The notes under the pieces are model-generated. The model saw nothing but the letters and a program-made list of their open reading frames with translations, was not told where the DNA came from and made no database searches. Of a DNA stretch of 64,000 nucleotides, positions 41,993 to 54,426 are shown in pieces. The DNA is taken from positions 5,824,386-5,888,385 of the forward strand of contig OX442436.1 of the NCBI GenBank assembly GCA_949361645.1, written 5' to 3'. Position 1 is the stretch's first letter; each line of letters starts with the position of its first letter. The stretch is from Spongilla lacustris. Lineage: Eukaryota; Porifera; Demospongiae; Spongillida; Spongillidae. The translations under genes and the position numbers were made by a program.

Positions 41993-44496
41993 CTGTAACA
42001 AACACATTGGTCAGCATGATCGCATAGCAATATAGCACACTACATGTACCTGCTTCTTCTCATCAATAGCAGTATTGCCATGGTGACAAATACTATAAAT
42101 ATTATAAATACTGCTCCTCCAGCCACTCCCCCCACAATTCCTCCAATAGCAGCACCAGAACCAGCAGCCACTGCAGGAATGGCTGTACACAGAGATGTAA
42201 CCCATGGCAACCACATAAACACAGTGCATGCTCAAACATTTCATTGACATAATATATATACACACATCAGTGTAGCTACATACATGCGACCTGTCGCACA
42301 CGTGTGTACTGAGATGTGTACTGAGATGTGTACTGAGATGTGTACTGAGATGTGTACTGAGATGTGTACTGAGATGTGTACTGAGATGTGTCTACTGGTC
42401 TTACTGAATGGCACAGTCCCACTCGTGCTGACCACGTTTTGGTTCTGGAAATGATGGTAAGTAGAAAACAATTATGATGGGCAATAAATAGAATATACTT
42501 ACCACCCCGGAGTACAGGAACACCACCAGGTAGTATGTACCTGGGGTCACAAGGGCAACAACAGTATATGTGGCACCATTGTAGGTATGCGAAGTAGCCG
42601 TCTGAGAGAACGACAAAGGTATGGTGGTGTTTCCAACAGAGCTGGCATCATCGTATAACACATAGTAGCCATTCGTATCAAACTGAGCCTGGCTAGACCA
42701 GTATGAACCAGAAGTCTGGACAGTGGGAATGCTTGAGGTCTTCGATACAACAACCCTGTAGAAGCTGGGGTGGGGGGAGTGGGTGTGGTCAGGATGGGGA
42801 AGAGGTGAATATGTGAATGGTGAGAATCATTAGGTGTGCAATAGGATGAAGATGTTTTAGTAGGTGCAGCCAATCCAGTCCCCATTCCATACCTTATTGG
42901 ACCGCAGAGGTCACTGGTGCTGATGCTGTACTTGAAGGAGGTGCCAACCGATGAGGACAGCGCCAAAGTGGGAGGGCACACTGGAGTGGGGAGGAGGTGA
43001 GTGGGGTGGGATAGAGGTGTGAGAGTAGGGTATAATAGGGAGGGTGATGGGGAGGAGGTAAGAGGATATAGGTCCATACATAAGGATTAAGGAGTGGTAT
43101 GGGGAGGAGGTAAGAGCATACATAAGGAGTGGTATGGGGAGGAGGTAAGAGGGTATAGGTCCATACATAAGGAGTGGGATGGGGAGGAGGTAAGAGGGTA
43201 TAGGTCCATACATAAGGAGTGGGATGGGGAGGAGGTAAGAGGGTATAGGTCCATACATAAGGAGTGGGATGGGGAGGAGGTAAGAGGGTATAGGTCCATA
43301 CATAAGGAGTGGGATGGGGAGGAGGTAAGAGGGTATAGGTCCATACATAAGGAGTGGGATGGGGAGGAGGTAAGAGGGTATAGGTCCATACATAAAGAGT
43401 GGGATGGGGAGGAGGTAAGAGGGTATAGGTCCATACATAAGGAGTGGGATGGGGAGGAGGTAAGAGGGTATAGGTCCATACATAAAGAGTGGGATGGGGA
43501 GGAGGTAAGAGGGTATAGGTCCAGTGGGATGGGGAGGAGGTAAGAGGGTATAGGTAAGAAGTGGGGTCCTCTCACCAGAAGAGGGTGTGGTAGCAGTAAC
43601 AGTAGAGGGAGTCCCCAGACCTGCTCCATTCATGGCTGTCACACTGATGAGGTAAGGTGTGTACCCCCTTAACCCTCCAACTGTATAAGTGTACACGTTG
43701 CTGTTGACTAAATAGGAAGCAGAAGGTGTGGAGTTCTGAAGGGGAAGTCAGGGAGAGTTGCATTGTGAATATCACACCTGTTAGGTCACCCATTATATGC
43801 AAGTGATTATGCTCTCCTCATCCCCAGACCATGCCATTGGTGTGAGGTCAGTGCCTATAGATGTACTACTGCTGTGTACTGGTGCGGAGGGAGGTGTGTG
43901 TGTGTGTGTGTATGTGTGTGTGTGTGTGTGTGTGTGGGCATGTGTGCTGTGTGTGTGTGTGTGTGTGGGCATGTGTGCTGTGTGTGTGTGTGTGTGTGGG
44001 CATGTGTGTGTGTATGTGTGTGTGTGTGTGTGTGGGCATGTGTGTGTGTGTGTATGTGTGTGTGTATGTGTGTGTGTGTGTGTGGGGCATGTGTGTGTGT
44101 ATGTGTGTGTGTGTGTGTGTGGGCATGTGTGTGTGTGTATGTGTGTGTGTATGTGTGTGTGTGTGTGTGGGCATGTGTGCTGTGTGTGTGTGTGTGTGCG
44201 GGCATGTGTGTGTGTGTGTATGTGTGTGTGTATGTGTGTGTGTGTGTGTGGGCATGTGTGCTGTGTGTGTGTGTGTGTGTGTGTGTGGGCATGTGTGCTG
44301 TGTGTGTATGTGTGTGTATGTGTGTGTGTGTGTATGTGTGTGTATGTGTGTGTGATGTGTGTGTGTGTGTGTGGTGTGTGTGGTGTGTGTGTGTGTGTTG
44401 TGTGTGTGTGTGTGTGGTGTGTGTGTGGTGTGTGTTGGGTGTGTGTGTGGTATGTGTGCTGTGTGTGCTATGTGTATGTGTGCATGTGTGTGTATG

Positions 44497-44528
<32 letters not shown>

Positions 44529-47500
44529 CAGTATACTTACAACGGTCACCACATAGCTGGCTATATTTCCATTGGGCAAGGCAGGCACAGACCACTGGAT
44601 GGGGATGGAGGAGTACGTACCAACACCAGTGACCATCAGACCCTGGGGAGCACTGGCAGCTGTGGGAGGGGCAACAATAAACTACAGGGGCTTCCCCCTC
44701 CCTTCCCCCCCCAGTGACCCACCAGTCTGATAATCAGAGGTGCTGAATGAGGAGATGCCAGTGATGGGGGCAGTAAAGCCAGGGAAGGCAGCAGAGACCT
44801 GGTAGGAGTAGAGGGAATAAGGGACACGGGGTACTTGGGCTGATGTGCTGGTGGTAGGGACACTGAAGGTCGTGGGCGCAGGGGATGCCTGTCTCCTACT
44901 CCTCCCCAGGCCAGCAGTGTACAGACTGGAGACGTTGTACTGTAGTGTATACAGGGAGATGAAGGGTCTCTGGGCTGGGGGGACCAGGGTGTCCCAGGAG
45001 AAGGTCACCATATTACTGACCACGTTGACCGTGGGTGGAGCAGGGGTCCCTACATGGGATAGAACACCATATATGGGCATGTATGGACAGAATTAATGGT
45101 ACACCATATACGGGATAGTGGGATATGCCTCCCTCCATGTGATAGCTATAACCAATGATATAAGTTTATTAATTTACTGATACATCATACCATGTGTCAG
45201 CTTTAATGCTGTCCCCTCCTCCCCCTCCCCTGATATCCCTTACAAATGTCGTGTCTGGAACCAGATCCCGTTTAACTAAGGCTCTGACCCTTATCTAGAG
45301 GGGCAAGGGTTGACCTGTGCATATACATGAATTAAGCATTAACAAACAGAACATTACATGTATGCAGACCTCCCTATGGCCCTCCATACATATAGATCTG
45401 TGTGTGGTGCTTCAAACTTGCTGTTTTCCTATTTAACCACAGCCTAACCACCTAGCACATATGGTATTATAATTTTATGTGGTGCCAAAATTAATTAAAA
45501 TACCACGAAATTAAATTTAAAAATAAAAAAACCAAGCAGTAGCAACAAATTACACATGTACCGATAACCACTAATAACACAACTGTTCAGGATACGTTAA
45601 ATTGAAGTTATGATGCGGTTACAGAAGTACATATTTTAGTTGTATGCATCCTTATGAACAGCAAGGACTGCAAGGTGCGATCTGATTGGTTGCATTCATG
45701 AGCAATACACAGCATTAAACCAAGGTATCCATGGTACATGGGGGACAACTTATGCTAGGGTGGACCCTTCAATATTGGCTAGGTTAGCTAAAGGTGATGG
45801 CCCCACCATGGCTAGCTAAAGGTGATGGCCCCACCATGGCTAGCTAAAGGTGATGGCCCCACCATGGCTAGCTAAAGGTGATGGCCCCACCATGGCTAGC
45901 TAAAGGTGATGGCCCCACCATGGCTAGCTAAAGGTGATGGCCCCACCATGGCTAGCTAAAGGTGATGGCCCCACCATGGCTAGCTAAAGGTGATGGCCCC
46001 ACCATGGCTAGCTAAAGGTGATGGCCCCACCATGGCTAGCTAAAGGTGATGGCCCCACCATGGCTAGCTAAAGGTGATGGCCCCACCATGGCTAGCTAAA
46101 GGTGATGGTCCCATCATGGCTAGCTAAAGGTGATGGCCCCACCATGGCTAGCTAAAGGTGATGGCCCCACCATGGCTAGCTAAAGGTGATGGCCCCACCA
46201 TGGCTAGCTAAAGGTGATGGCCCCACCATGGCTAGCTAAAGGTGATGGTCCCATCATGGCTAGCTAAAGGTGATGGCCCCACCATGGCTAGCTAAAGGTG
46301 ATGGCCCCACCATGGCTAGCTAAAGGTGATGGCCCCACCATGGCTAGCTAAAGGTGATGACCTCATGATATCTCCCAGCACACACAGTACCTAGAGTGGT
46401 GGTGGCTATGTTGACAGTTATCATAGCTGCAGAGCTGTTTAACGATGGTGCTGAATAGGATGATGTCAGACTTATATTTAAGGGATACTGCTCATTAGGA
46501 GTGATCCCAGCCAGGTTGGCAGTGGCGTTAAACAACGGGTTCCCTTGATACTTGCTGAGGCTAAATGGAATGACCTGGCTTCCACCCGACGTTGAACCAA
46601 TCCGATTGTAGTAAAGAATGAAATTCGTCAGCGTTACAGGGAAACTGTAGTAGTTAGTGAACACACTAAGAGGTGGGAGGAGCCAGGTGACAATAACATC
46701 ATAGTTTGAGACATAAATAGCTGTGAGGTTGATTGGAGCAGCATCACCTGATGGGAGAGGGAGGGACAGCTGGGTTAGCATGGCCAGTCCCAACGCTCAC
46801 AAGAGGGGTACTCAATAGTATCCTCCTCACTCAACACAAACACAAAGGTACAGGGGCTAAACAAACGCCCACACACTACAGAGCACAAAGTGAATCTCTG
46901 GTGGTGAGCAGTGTGGTTAAGTGTTCCCATGGCAACAAGTGTGCACACCCCTCCCCCACGCTCACCAGATGTTGATGAGTTCACGAAGTAGGTCACATTA
47001 TTGCTTGCCCCCACTCTGTTATTGGCTACCAAGGTAACCCTGTAGACACGATTGGCATTCAGGGGGATAAGATCAGCTGTTAGGTTGTGGACTGCAGCCC
47101 CTGTCTCTGTTGTGCCAAAAGGACAGAGATGCTCTATGGGGTCTGCGGGACAGTAGGTGACGGTGTAGGAGGTGATGGGGGCGTTGTTGCTGTTAGGTGC
47201 GGCCCAGGTGATCTGGATATAGTTGAGGGATATTGGGGTACTGGTGATGGAGGAGAGGTTCACTGGGTCAGGCTTGTCTGGGGAGGAGGGATAAACACAG
47301 AAATCGCACAGATGTACACATGTGTTATTACTACATAATACCACATAGGTACACACACACTCTCACCTTGCACTGTGAGGTTCAGCTGTTTGCTGTCGTT
47401 GCCAAGGGAGTTAGAAGCAGTGCACACATACACACCAGTATCAGTGAGCAGAGGTGACTGGAGTGTGAAGGTGATGGTTGTGGAGGTGGAGGTGTTAAGG

Positions 47501-50500
47501 ACAACAGCTGTACCATTGGACAGTACCCTCTGCAGGGTCAGTGTGGGGATGGGCTGGATGGCATAGGACTGGGTACCAGAGATCACACTGCACTTAATGG
47601 TGTAGGGGAGTGTAACTGCAGTGTTGGCTGTTGCCATGACGCCGTTATCACCAGGGAAACCAACAATCTGTGCAGGGACTGGTGGAAGTACATTATTTGA
47701 AAAAGTAAATTTAATTTACATTGTTGATTATGGTATGGGTGGTGATGTGTGGATGGTGATGTGAGGGTGGTGGGTGATGATGTGTGGGTGGTGATGGTGT
47801 GGGTGGTGATGGTTACTCACTCGATATGTACACTGTAGTGGAGCTGTTCACACCATCCTCCGGCAGTCTACTGGTGAAGCCACACGTGTACACACCTCCA
47901 CTGCTCACACCCACACCAGTGATGGTGAGGGTGCTGGTGACCACACCCCCACTAATGCTGCCGCCAACGGTCACACCACCAGCGGTGTTTGGGATGGTCC
48001 AGATGGCATTAAGAGGAGGGGATGGGGAAGAGGCATTGGCAACACAGACGAGAGAGAGGTTTGAGTTCACTGTAACGTTGACAGAGGTGTTGAGGGACTG
48101 AAGAAGATACGGGCCTGGGGAGGAGGTAACGCAAGGTTATGTAACCGACACATGTAGCCATAAACATACACTCACACATAAGCACACACACACAGGTACA
48201 CTCATGTGTCTGCTGGATACTCACGCATACATACCAGCAGTGGTTAGGTTGACCGGACTAGAGGAGATGTTGCTGACTCCACCCACACTGATACCACATC
48301 TGTACGCTCCCTGGTCCACAATCCCAACATTGGTGATACTCAGTATGGACTGGGCACTACCACTGATCCTGCCACCATCAGAGAGGGCCGCACCACTCTT
48401 GGTCCACTGGTAACTAACATTGCCACTGCTCAGGGAAACGTTGCAGCTAAGGGTGGCAGTTGTTCCTATGGCAACTGGATTTATGGGGCTGACTGTGGGC
48501 TGAGGTACTGAAAATGAAGACACACAAAGTCACGTAATTGTGTAAGTCTCGCTGGAGCTCAGTGGTATTAGTCATGTGAGACACCTCATAAGTATTAGTC
48601 ATGTGACCTAATGAGTCATGTGACCTGATTAGGCACATACATGTATAACTATTTGCTCCCTCCTCCCCAGGCCTTGGAACTACATGTGTAGCTACAACTG
48701 GATATAACGTTTGGCAACTTGTTGACACTAGCATGTGTGGGTGTTGGGTGGTGATGGTGTGGGTAGTGATGTGTGGTTAGTGATGGTATGGGTAGTGATG
48801 TGTGGGTGTTGGGTGGTGATGGTGTGGGTAGTGATGTGTGGGTGGTGATGGTATGGGTAGTGATGTGTGGGTGTTGGGTGGTGATGGTATGGGTAGTGAT
48901 GTGTGGGTGTTGGGTGGTGATGGTGTGGGAGTGATGTGTGGTTAGTGATGGTTACTCACTCGATATGTACACTGTAGTGGAGCTGTTCACACCATCCTTC
49001 GGCAGTCTACTGGTGAAGCCACACGTGTACACACCTCCACTGCTCACACCCACACCAGTGATGGTGAGGGTGCTGGTGACCACACCCCCACTAATGCTGC
49101 CGCCAACGGTCACACCACCAGCGGTGTTTGGGATGGTCCAGGTGACATTAAGAGGACGGGATGGGGAAGAGGCATTGGCAACACAGACAAGAGAGAGGTT
49201 TGAGTTCACTGTAACGTTGACAGAGGTACTGAGGGACTGAAGAAGATACGGGCCTGGGGAGAAGATAACACAAGGTTATGTAACCGACACACAGCCATAC
49301 ACTCACACATAATCACACACACACACAGGTACACACACACAGGTACACACACACAGGTACACTCGTGTGTCTGCTGGATACTCGTGCATACATACCAGCA
49401 GTGGTTAGGTTGACCGGACTAGAGGTGATGTTGACTCCACCCACACTGACATCACATCTGTACGCTCCCTGGTCCACAATCCCAACATTGGTGATACTCA
49501 GTATGGACTGGGCACTACCACTGATACTGCCCCCATCAGAGAGGGCCACACCATTCTTGGTCCACTGGTAACTAACACTGCCACTGCTCAGGGAAACGTT
49601 GCAGCTAAGGGTGGCAGTTGTTCCTATGGCAACTGGATTTATGGGGCTGACTGTGGGCTGGGGTACTGAAAATGAAGACACACAAAGTCACGTGATTACA
49701 TGTCTCACTGGACCTCAGGGGTAAATATTAGTCATGTGACCTCATACATATTAGTCATGTGACCTCATATGTATTAGTCATGTGACCTCATATGTATTAG
49801 TCATGTGACCTCATAAGTATTAGTCATGTGACCTGATTGTACACATGGCCCAAAACAGCCAAGCCAGCCAGTACATGGATGTACATGTATAACTGTTTGC
49901 TCCTCCCCCTAGAGGCCTGGGAACCAGCTACACTGGCCCCTCCTCCCTAGCATCCTATCTGTACTAGCCCCAGAATAAACTGTTATGTATGGGGGGGGGG
50001 GGGGGGGGGGGGGGGATAAGCAGAGAGGGGGAGGGGAGGGAGAGGGAGAAGGGACCAATATGTCAGAAAAATAAACAAAATGGACAAATCACAGTGCTGG
50101 GTACCAGACGTGTGTATGTGTGTAGTGTGTGTAAGTGTGTGGTGTGTTTGTTCTTTCCCTTCCAGATGGTTGTGTTATACAAGGATAACACCACCACTTT
50201 TAACATATTACTGTAGGCCACACCTCCAAGACCCACCATAATCTTAACACTTCATTAGTAGGCACCCTTGGTACTATGTACGTTGACCTGTTCCATCTCA
50301 TTAATGATTATCCACAAGAATAAAACGCGCCGGCTTACATAAATTGTAGCAATTATGGTACGATAGCCTGAATAGGAGCACTTCTAATCAGTTACTCCCA
50401 CTTACTAATGTATGCCTATCGGAGTTTCAGTTGCAAGCACATAGTGCATTTACCTTTAGCTGTTCTATAACCTAGCTTGTTGATCACTAGGATGTTTGAG

Positions 50501-53500
50501 CTAACAAAATAATATGGCACTTCAAGTACCACTATTTGGGTCTTCAGTTGTAACCTTACCCACATAATGACCACACCCACCCTCTACCCCTAATGACCAC
50601 ACCCACCCTCTACCCCTAATGACCACACCCACCCTCTACCCCTAATGACCTACCAATCACTGATAGCAGCACTCCACTTGGGGAGCTCAAGGTCACGCCA
50701 TGAAGCTGCACAGAGCAGGTGTACGTGCCTCTGTGGCTGGTGGTAACCATGGGGATACTTAGGGTGCTGGCATTCTGATTGGGCAGGACAGTTCCGTTGT
50801 TCTGCCACATGTACGTGGCAGTACCACTCAATGGCTGCAGGCCTAATATACAGTTTAGCATGAATGAGCCACCATAAGTGAGGGCTGCTGGTGTGCTGGG
50901 AGAGATGGTGACATCTGAAGGGGGGGGGAGGGGGGGAGGGGGGGGAGGTGGGGGAGGAGGGGGGGGAGGGGGGGAGGGGGGGAGGGGGGGGGAGGGGGGA
51001 GGGGGGGGAGGGGGGGAGGGGGGGGAGGGGGGGAGGGGGGGGAGGGGGGGAGGGGGGGGAGGGGGGGAGGGGGGGGAGGGGGGGAGGGGGGGAGGGGGGG
51101 AGGGGGGGGAGGGGGGGGAGGGGGGGGAGGGGGGGAGGGGGGGGGGGAGGGGGGAGGGGGGGGAGGGGGGGGGGAGGGGGGAGGGGGGGGAGGGGGAGAA
51201 CAAATGGAACAAGAATAAAACGTGAGGAATGAATAGTTAGGAATAAGATAGCCTCGTCCCCAGGCCCTATTTTATATTCCTAGCCATTACCAAGAAACGT
51301 GTTACTTATTATCGATCAAAACATGTCAGATATGCACGTGAGCTTCGTTAAACAGTGCCGTTTACGTTGAGCGACAAGTCGGCACCAAAATTCAGCCATT
51401 TAATTTTTGTTCATCTCCTCTTTCTGTAAATGATGTGTAGCCGTCGTACGAAGACGAAATTAGTTTCAAATTACATGTATAGCATTTTAATTCCAAACCA
51501 TTATTTTCATCATAAGATCTAAGCTGGTTGGTGATGAAATTCTATATATTATCTCTGGTCAAACGTTTAGCACTTATTTATGGATGGCTAAGGTTAAGGC
51601 ACGATTCAACATAACAGAAATGTGTGTTTAGGTAATTAATATGCTTCATAAAGTACAGGCTGACATTGCCAAGTTCGGATTTAATTAATGCAGACATGAT
51701 TTATATTCCCTCGTCTGATTCGGTGCCATCTTCACCAATTTCAGATCCCTCATCAAAGTTATCTTCTGATTCGCTTGTCGAGCCATAGATATTAAAAAGT
51801 AGAGAGGTTGGAAATGGTCAATGAATCAAATTTTCTTTTCTAATTTTCGTGTTTCGCTGGAAGTGACAGAGACAAGCAGAAGCACTTGAGTCTTGTAGCC
51901 TTTGCTTTCCAGTCATGCTTCTTCTATGCACTCCTAATGTCCTACCCATTGCTTAAAATAAACCCTCGACACCAAGGGATACAAACCCATCCTAGATCTC
52001 CCTACTGACTTGCCATCATTACTGTTGTGCCCCCTTATCTCAGAGGCCTCGGCAGCTGCTCCTGAAGACACTCGCGCTTCCGACAAGTTATAAGTGAATT
52101 AAGCGGTGAGGTCACTGAAAAGTCAAATGCTTGGCTTGCCTTGAGACCAGTTGTGGACAAGAACATCCGCCACTCTTGCGTGGTCATGATCTGGGGTCAG
52201 GTTATTGCCTACTTCAACTTTGACACTTATTAGGCCATTTCAAATCTGATTGAACATTGTTTCCCGTCCGGACCTTTTTACCAAAACCCATGCTGGCGGG
52301 TGGCTATCATCCATTATTTACATAATTATAAATATTAAAAATAAATACAAATAATTATGATGCAATCTTACATCATTCTTATGCAATCTTAAGTCATGAG
52401 CAAAAGGCGGCACAACTGAAAATGATGGCGCTGTATACATGTATATGTGGCACGTTTACCAACATCTCAAAATAGCTCCCATTGGAGTTAATAATAATAA
52501 TAACATGCATACTGAACTACATGTAGTAATACATACAAACAACAATCACATTTGGAATGGCCTAAGTGTGCCTGACGACAAGACTGAATTGGCAAAAACA
52601 TCCCTCAACAAGTAACAAGTAAATCAAAAACTTCTCTATCGAGAAAGTCATTGGTGGTATGTAGTGTTGCAAAAAGCAAGGAAACAAGGTACAGTATGTT
52701 ACTGTGCCTACAACTAACAGTACTGTTAGTTGTAGGATCCTACCAAACTCAAATCACTTTCTCGATAGAGAATTTTTGACTCATGCCGTTACTTGTATAC
52801 ATATTGTAACCACGTTACATTGCTTTAGCTTCAAGCATAAAATGCACATGACACCATTGTTATACAACAAACCCACAAGTCTAGGCGCATGGCCGAGTAT
52901 ATACATGTATAGATTACGCGGACGTGCGTAATAAGTCGGCGCGGCCTGGGCTTTGAGTAGTCTCACCAGATATGCAAAGCGTAGCGGTCATCCGCAGCTG
53001 CGACTCATTGGGTCTGGGCACGAGACTAGCTTTGCCTCTCTTTACTGAACCATTTATTGGTTAATAAATTTACTGATTCTGATAAATTATGTTATATCAG
53101 TGATAAAATTATAGAATGATAAAGAATACATGCATAGAATAATTAAGTATAGAATCGATTATATACCAGAAAAGAAATACTTACATGCTCGCTTACATGT
53201 GAAATACTAATAAAAGGACTAACTATTCTACTATATAGGGAAGTCCTATCCCATCAACATGATTGCTGTATTGTTACTATTATATTAATATTTTAATATT
53301 ATGTGGTTGTGCATGCATCTGTAATTAAAATATAATATTTATTTGACCTGTTCTCCAACTTAAGCATTTGCTTAATTAGAGCAAATACCAAAGCCATTCT
53401 CCGAAGAGTGTAGAACCGTAGTGTCTCTGTGTTTGATTATTTATTAATCTGTTAATATTTTATAATATTTTTAAAACATAATATAAAACAAAATTTCCAC

Positions 53501-54423
53501 ACAATTTTAGAAAAAAATTATCTATGATATTATTTAATGATTTCCGTCTTGTTCCCTCAGTTATTTTTTACCCAACTGAAATCCTTGTAATTTTTACTGA
53601 CTTGTGCCCCCGCGAGGCCGTGCATAACTTATCAAAAAGTAGCAAACACCGAGCACCATTATGGCGGACAATAAACGGCCAATTAACGCAATTGAAGCAC
53701 ACGCCACGCCTCTATACAATTTGCATGCTATTATGCAATGCGGAACTGATATTCGGAACCTTTGTATAGAGGTCAAGCCGTTTTGTGCAGGGTTCTGAGT
53801 TGGGCAGCCACCTGTCTACAAAGGCCACCTATTCCTGACCTGAAGGTGACCCCTAAAGCCTGGACAGGCTCCACAGTAAATTCCGTTATTGAATTCTTTG
53901 TTCTTGTCTACATCTATCTACTAATGACAAGAGACGAGTGTGCTTACTGATTGGACTAATGGTGACCGTAACTCTCTCCACTTTTGTAGAGTTGTAGCAA
54001 GTATACACCCCGCCGCTGGCAGTACTCGAAAGAAATATGTTCAAAATGCCGCCTTGAGTGTTGTTGATCGACGTGTTTTTAAAATACCAAAGTTCTCCCA
54101 TGTTGGAATTGTCGCAGGCACAATAAAGTATGACGTAGGCGCCGATCAATTCTCTGACTTCGCTCACAGCCGTATCGTTCGAGTTGAACGGGGCATCTTG
54201 AGATATGTCGCATGTCTGCCCGTTGGTGCCTGTTGGATATTGCAGTATTAATAGCATTCCGAAGGCCACCTGGGCACCAACAGTGGTAAGCTTAGACAGT
54301 TGGGGCGATCGCCAGCCTTTGCATGCGAAATACTAGATCGGACCCCACACCAAACTCACCTGTACGTGCACCAAAGATGGCTAACAAGACAAGCGTGTGG
54401 AGTAATTCGAGTAAAAAGGCCAT
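41726..54423 (-). CDS. Receptor gene 3: complete Ig x7, FN3 x4, membrane-proximal domain, TM, tandem ITAM-like tail; 1352 residues by hand-splicing
   Basis: Nineteen exons in order: 54360-54423 (signal peptide, MAFLLELLHTLVLLAIFGAR), Ig exons 53948-54229, 50654-50914, 49396-49665, 48960-49253, 48235-48507, 47821-48114, 47367-47678; FN3 exons 46966-47277, 46391-46747, 44723-45049, and 44541-44659 plus 43576-43735 (one FN3 split at phase 0); a membrane-proximal region 42893-42980, 42503-42764, 42405-42444; TM exon 42050-42182; 24-nt exon 41969-41992; tail 41726-41912. The lengths sum to 4059 nt, 1353 codons. Every junction is GT/AG and in phase. The Ig exons at 49665-48960 and 48507-47821 are a duplicated pair. 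An RSRR site in FN3-3 could be cut by furin. Predicted type I receptor; tail tyrosines near 1302, 1314, 1327, 1339. The 5' flank is interrupted by a hAT-like element three bases before the ATG. Confidence 0.85.
42302..42392 (-). repeat. 12-bp tandem repeat (TGTACTGAGATG), about 7.5 copies
   Basis: In the intron before the gene 3 TM exon. Confidence 0.95.
43080..43557 (-). repeat. 45-bp minisatellite in gene 3 intron, about 10 copies
   Basis: Unit contains GGGATGGGGAGGAGGTAAGA and TATAGGTCCATACATAAGGA. Each unit contains GAGGTAAGAG on the plus strand and CTC/CCC pyrimidine tracts on the sense strand. Period is 15 codons, giving false ORFs. Confidence 0.95.
43890..44530 (+). repeat. (TG)n-rich compound microsatellite with GGGCATGTGTG interruptions
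   Basis: About 640 bp in the intron splitting the fourth FN3 domain of gene 3; higher-order units of about 40-70 bp are visible. Confidence 0.95.
45100..45765. other. Intronic stretch of gene 3 with no exon seen
   Basis: Between FN3-2 and FN3-3 exons. AT-rich, no splice-bounded open frame. Confidence 0.5.
45775..46358 (+). repeat. 28-bp minisatellite (GGCTAGCTAAAGGTGATGGC + CCCACCAT), about 21 copies
   Basis: Very homogeneous; a TCCCATCAT variant occurs at two units about 140 bp apart (near 46110 and 46250), suggesting expansion by multi-unit steps. It directly adjoins the FN3-2 donor region. Confidence 0.97.
47821..49665 (-). repeat. Internal tandem duplication of a two-Ig-exon unit (about 1.15 kb period) in gene 3
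   Basis: Exon 49396-49665 matches 48235-48507, and exon 48960-49253 matches 47821-48114; the introns between (including the GCATACATACCAGCAGTGG donor area and the GTGGTGATGG minisatellite) match too. A few amino-acid differences exist (e.g. SGSVSYQWTKNG versus SGNVSYQWTKSG). Confidence 0.92.
48735..48955 (+). repeat. GTGGGTGTTGGGTGGTGATG-type minisatellite between duplicated Ig pairs
   Basis: Irregular units with GGTGATGGTATGGGTAGTGA; a shorter related tract at 47735-47812. Confidence 0.9.
49725..49830 (+). repeat. 23-bp tandem repeat (ATTAGTCATGTGACCTCATA), about 5 copies
   Basis: Gene 3 intron; fewer related units at 48572-48625. Confidence 0.9.
49990..50014 (+). repeat. poly-G tract
   Basis: Run of G followed by GGGAGA purine sequence. 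Confidence 0.9.
50566..50650 (+). repeat. 26-bp tandem repeat (TGACCACACCCACCCTCTAC), about 3 copies
   Basis: It directly abuts the donor of the second Ig exon of gene 3. Confidence 0.9.
50919..51198 (-). repeat. (CCCCCCCT)n-type tract on the sense strand, immediately upstream of the Ig2 splice acceptor of gene 3
   Basis: On the plus strand it is G7-8 A repeats. It begins four bases from the acceptor of exon 50654-50914, so it forms a 280-nt polypyrimidine tract in the transcript. Confidence 0.95.
51248..52600. other. Intronic/intergenic stretch without recognised gene; solitary MITE end at its left
   Basis: 51250-51270 is an end of the 35720-36116 MITE family. No splice-bounded coding is seen in the rest; it lies in the 3-kb first-Ig to second-Ig intron of gene 3. 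Confidence 0.5.
52619..52796. mobile_element. Foldback MITE, deleted copy of family A (34400-34697)
   Basis: Shares GTAAATCAAAAACTTCTCTA, GCAAAAAGCAAGGAAACAAG and GTTGTAGGATCCTACCAAAC with the longer copy. Confidence 0.85.
52960..53040. repeat. Short dispersed repeat with partner at 59335-59390
   Basis: CATCCGCAGCTGCG followed by TTGGGTCTGG and CGAGACTA occurs in both places with a few changes. Nature unknown. Confidence 0.5.
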
Positions 54424-54426
54424 CGT

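Noticed and set aside
43087..43696. Repetitive ORFs in the 45-bp repeat
   Set aside because: Intronic minisatellite; only 43576-43735 is an FN3 exon.
43797..44717. Long CVCV/HTHT ORFs
   Set aside because: Dinucleotide microsatellite; real coding there is limited to 44541-44659.
50878..51232. Glycine-rich ORFs on the plus strand
   Set aside because: Compositional artefact of G7-8A repeats; antisense to a gene 3 intron.
53940..54251. Plus-strand 103-codon ORF opposite the gene 3 Ig exon
   Set aside because: Shadow of the minus-strand Ig exon; the similar ORF at 58769-59050 is likewise a shadow.
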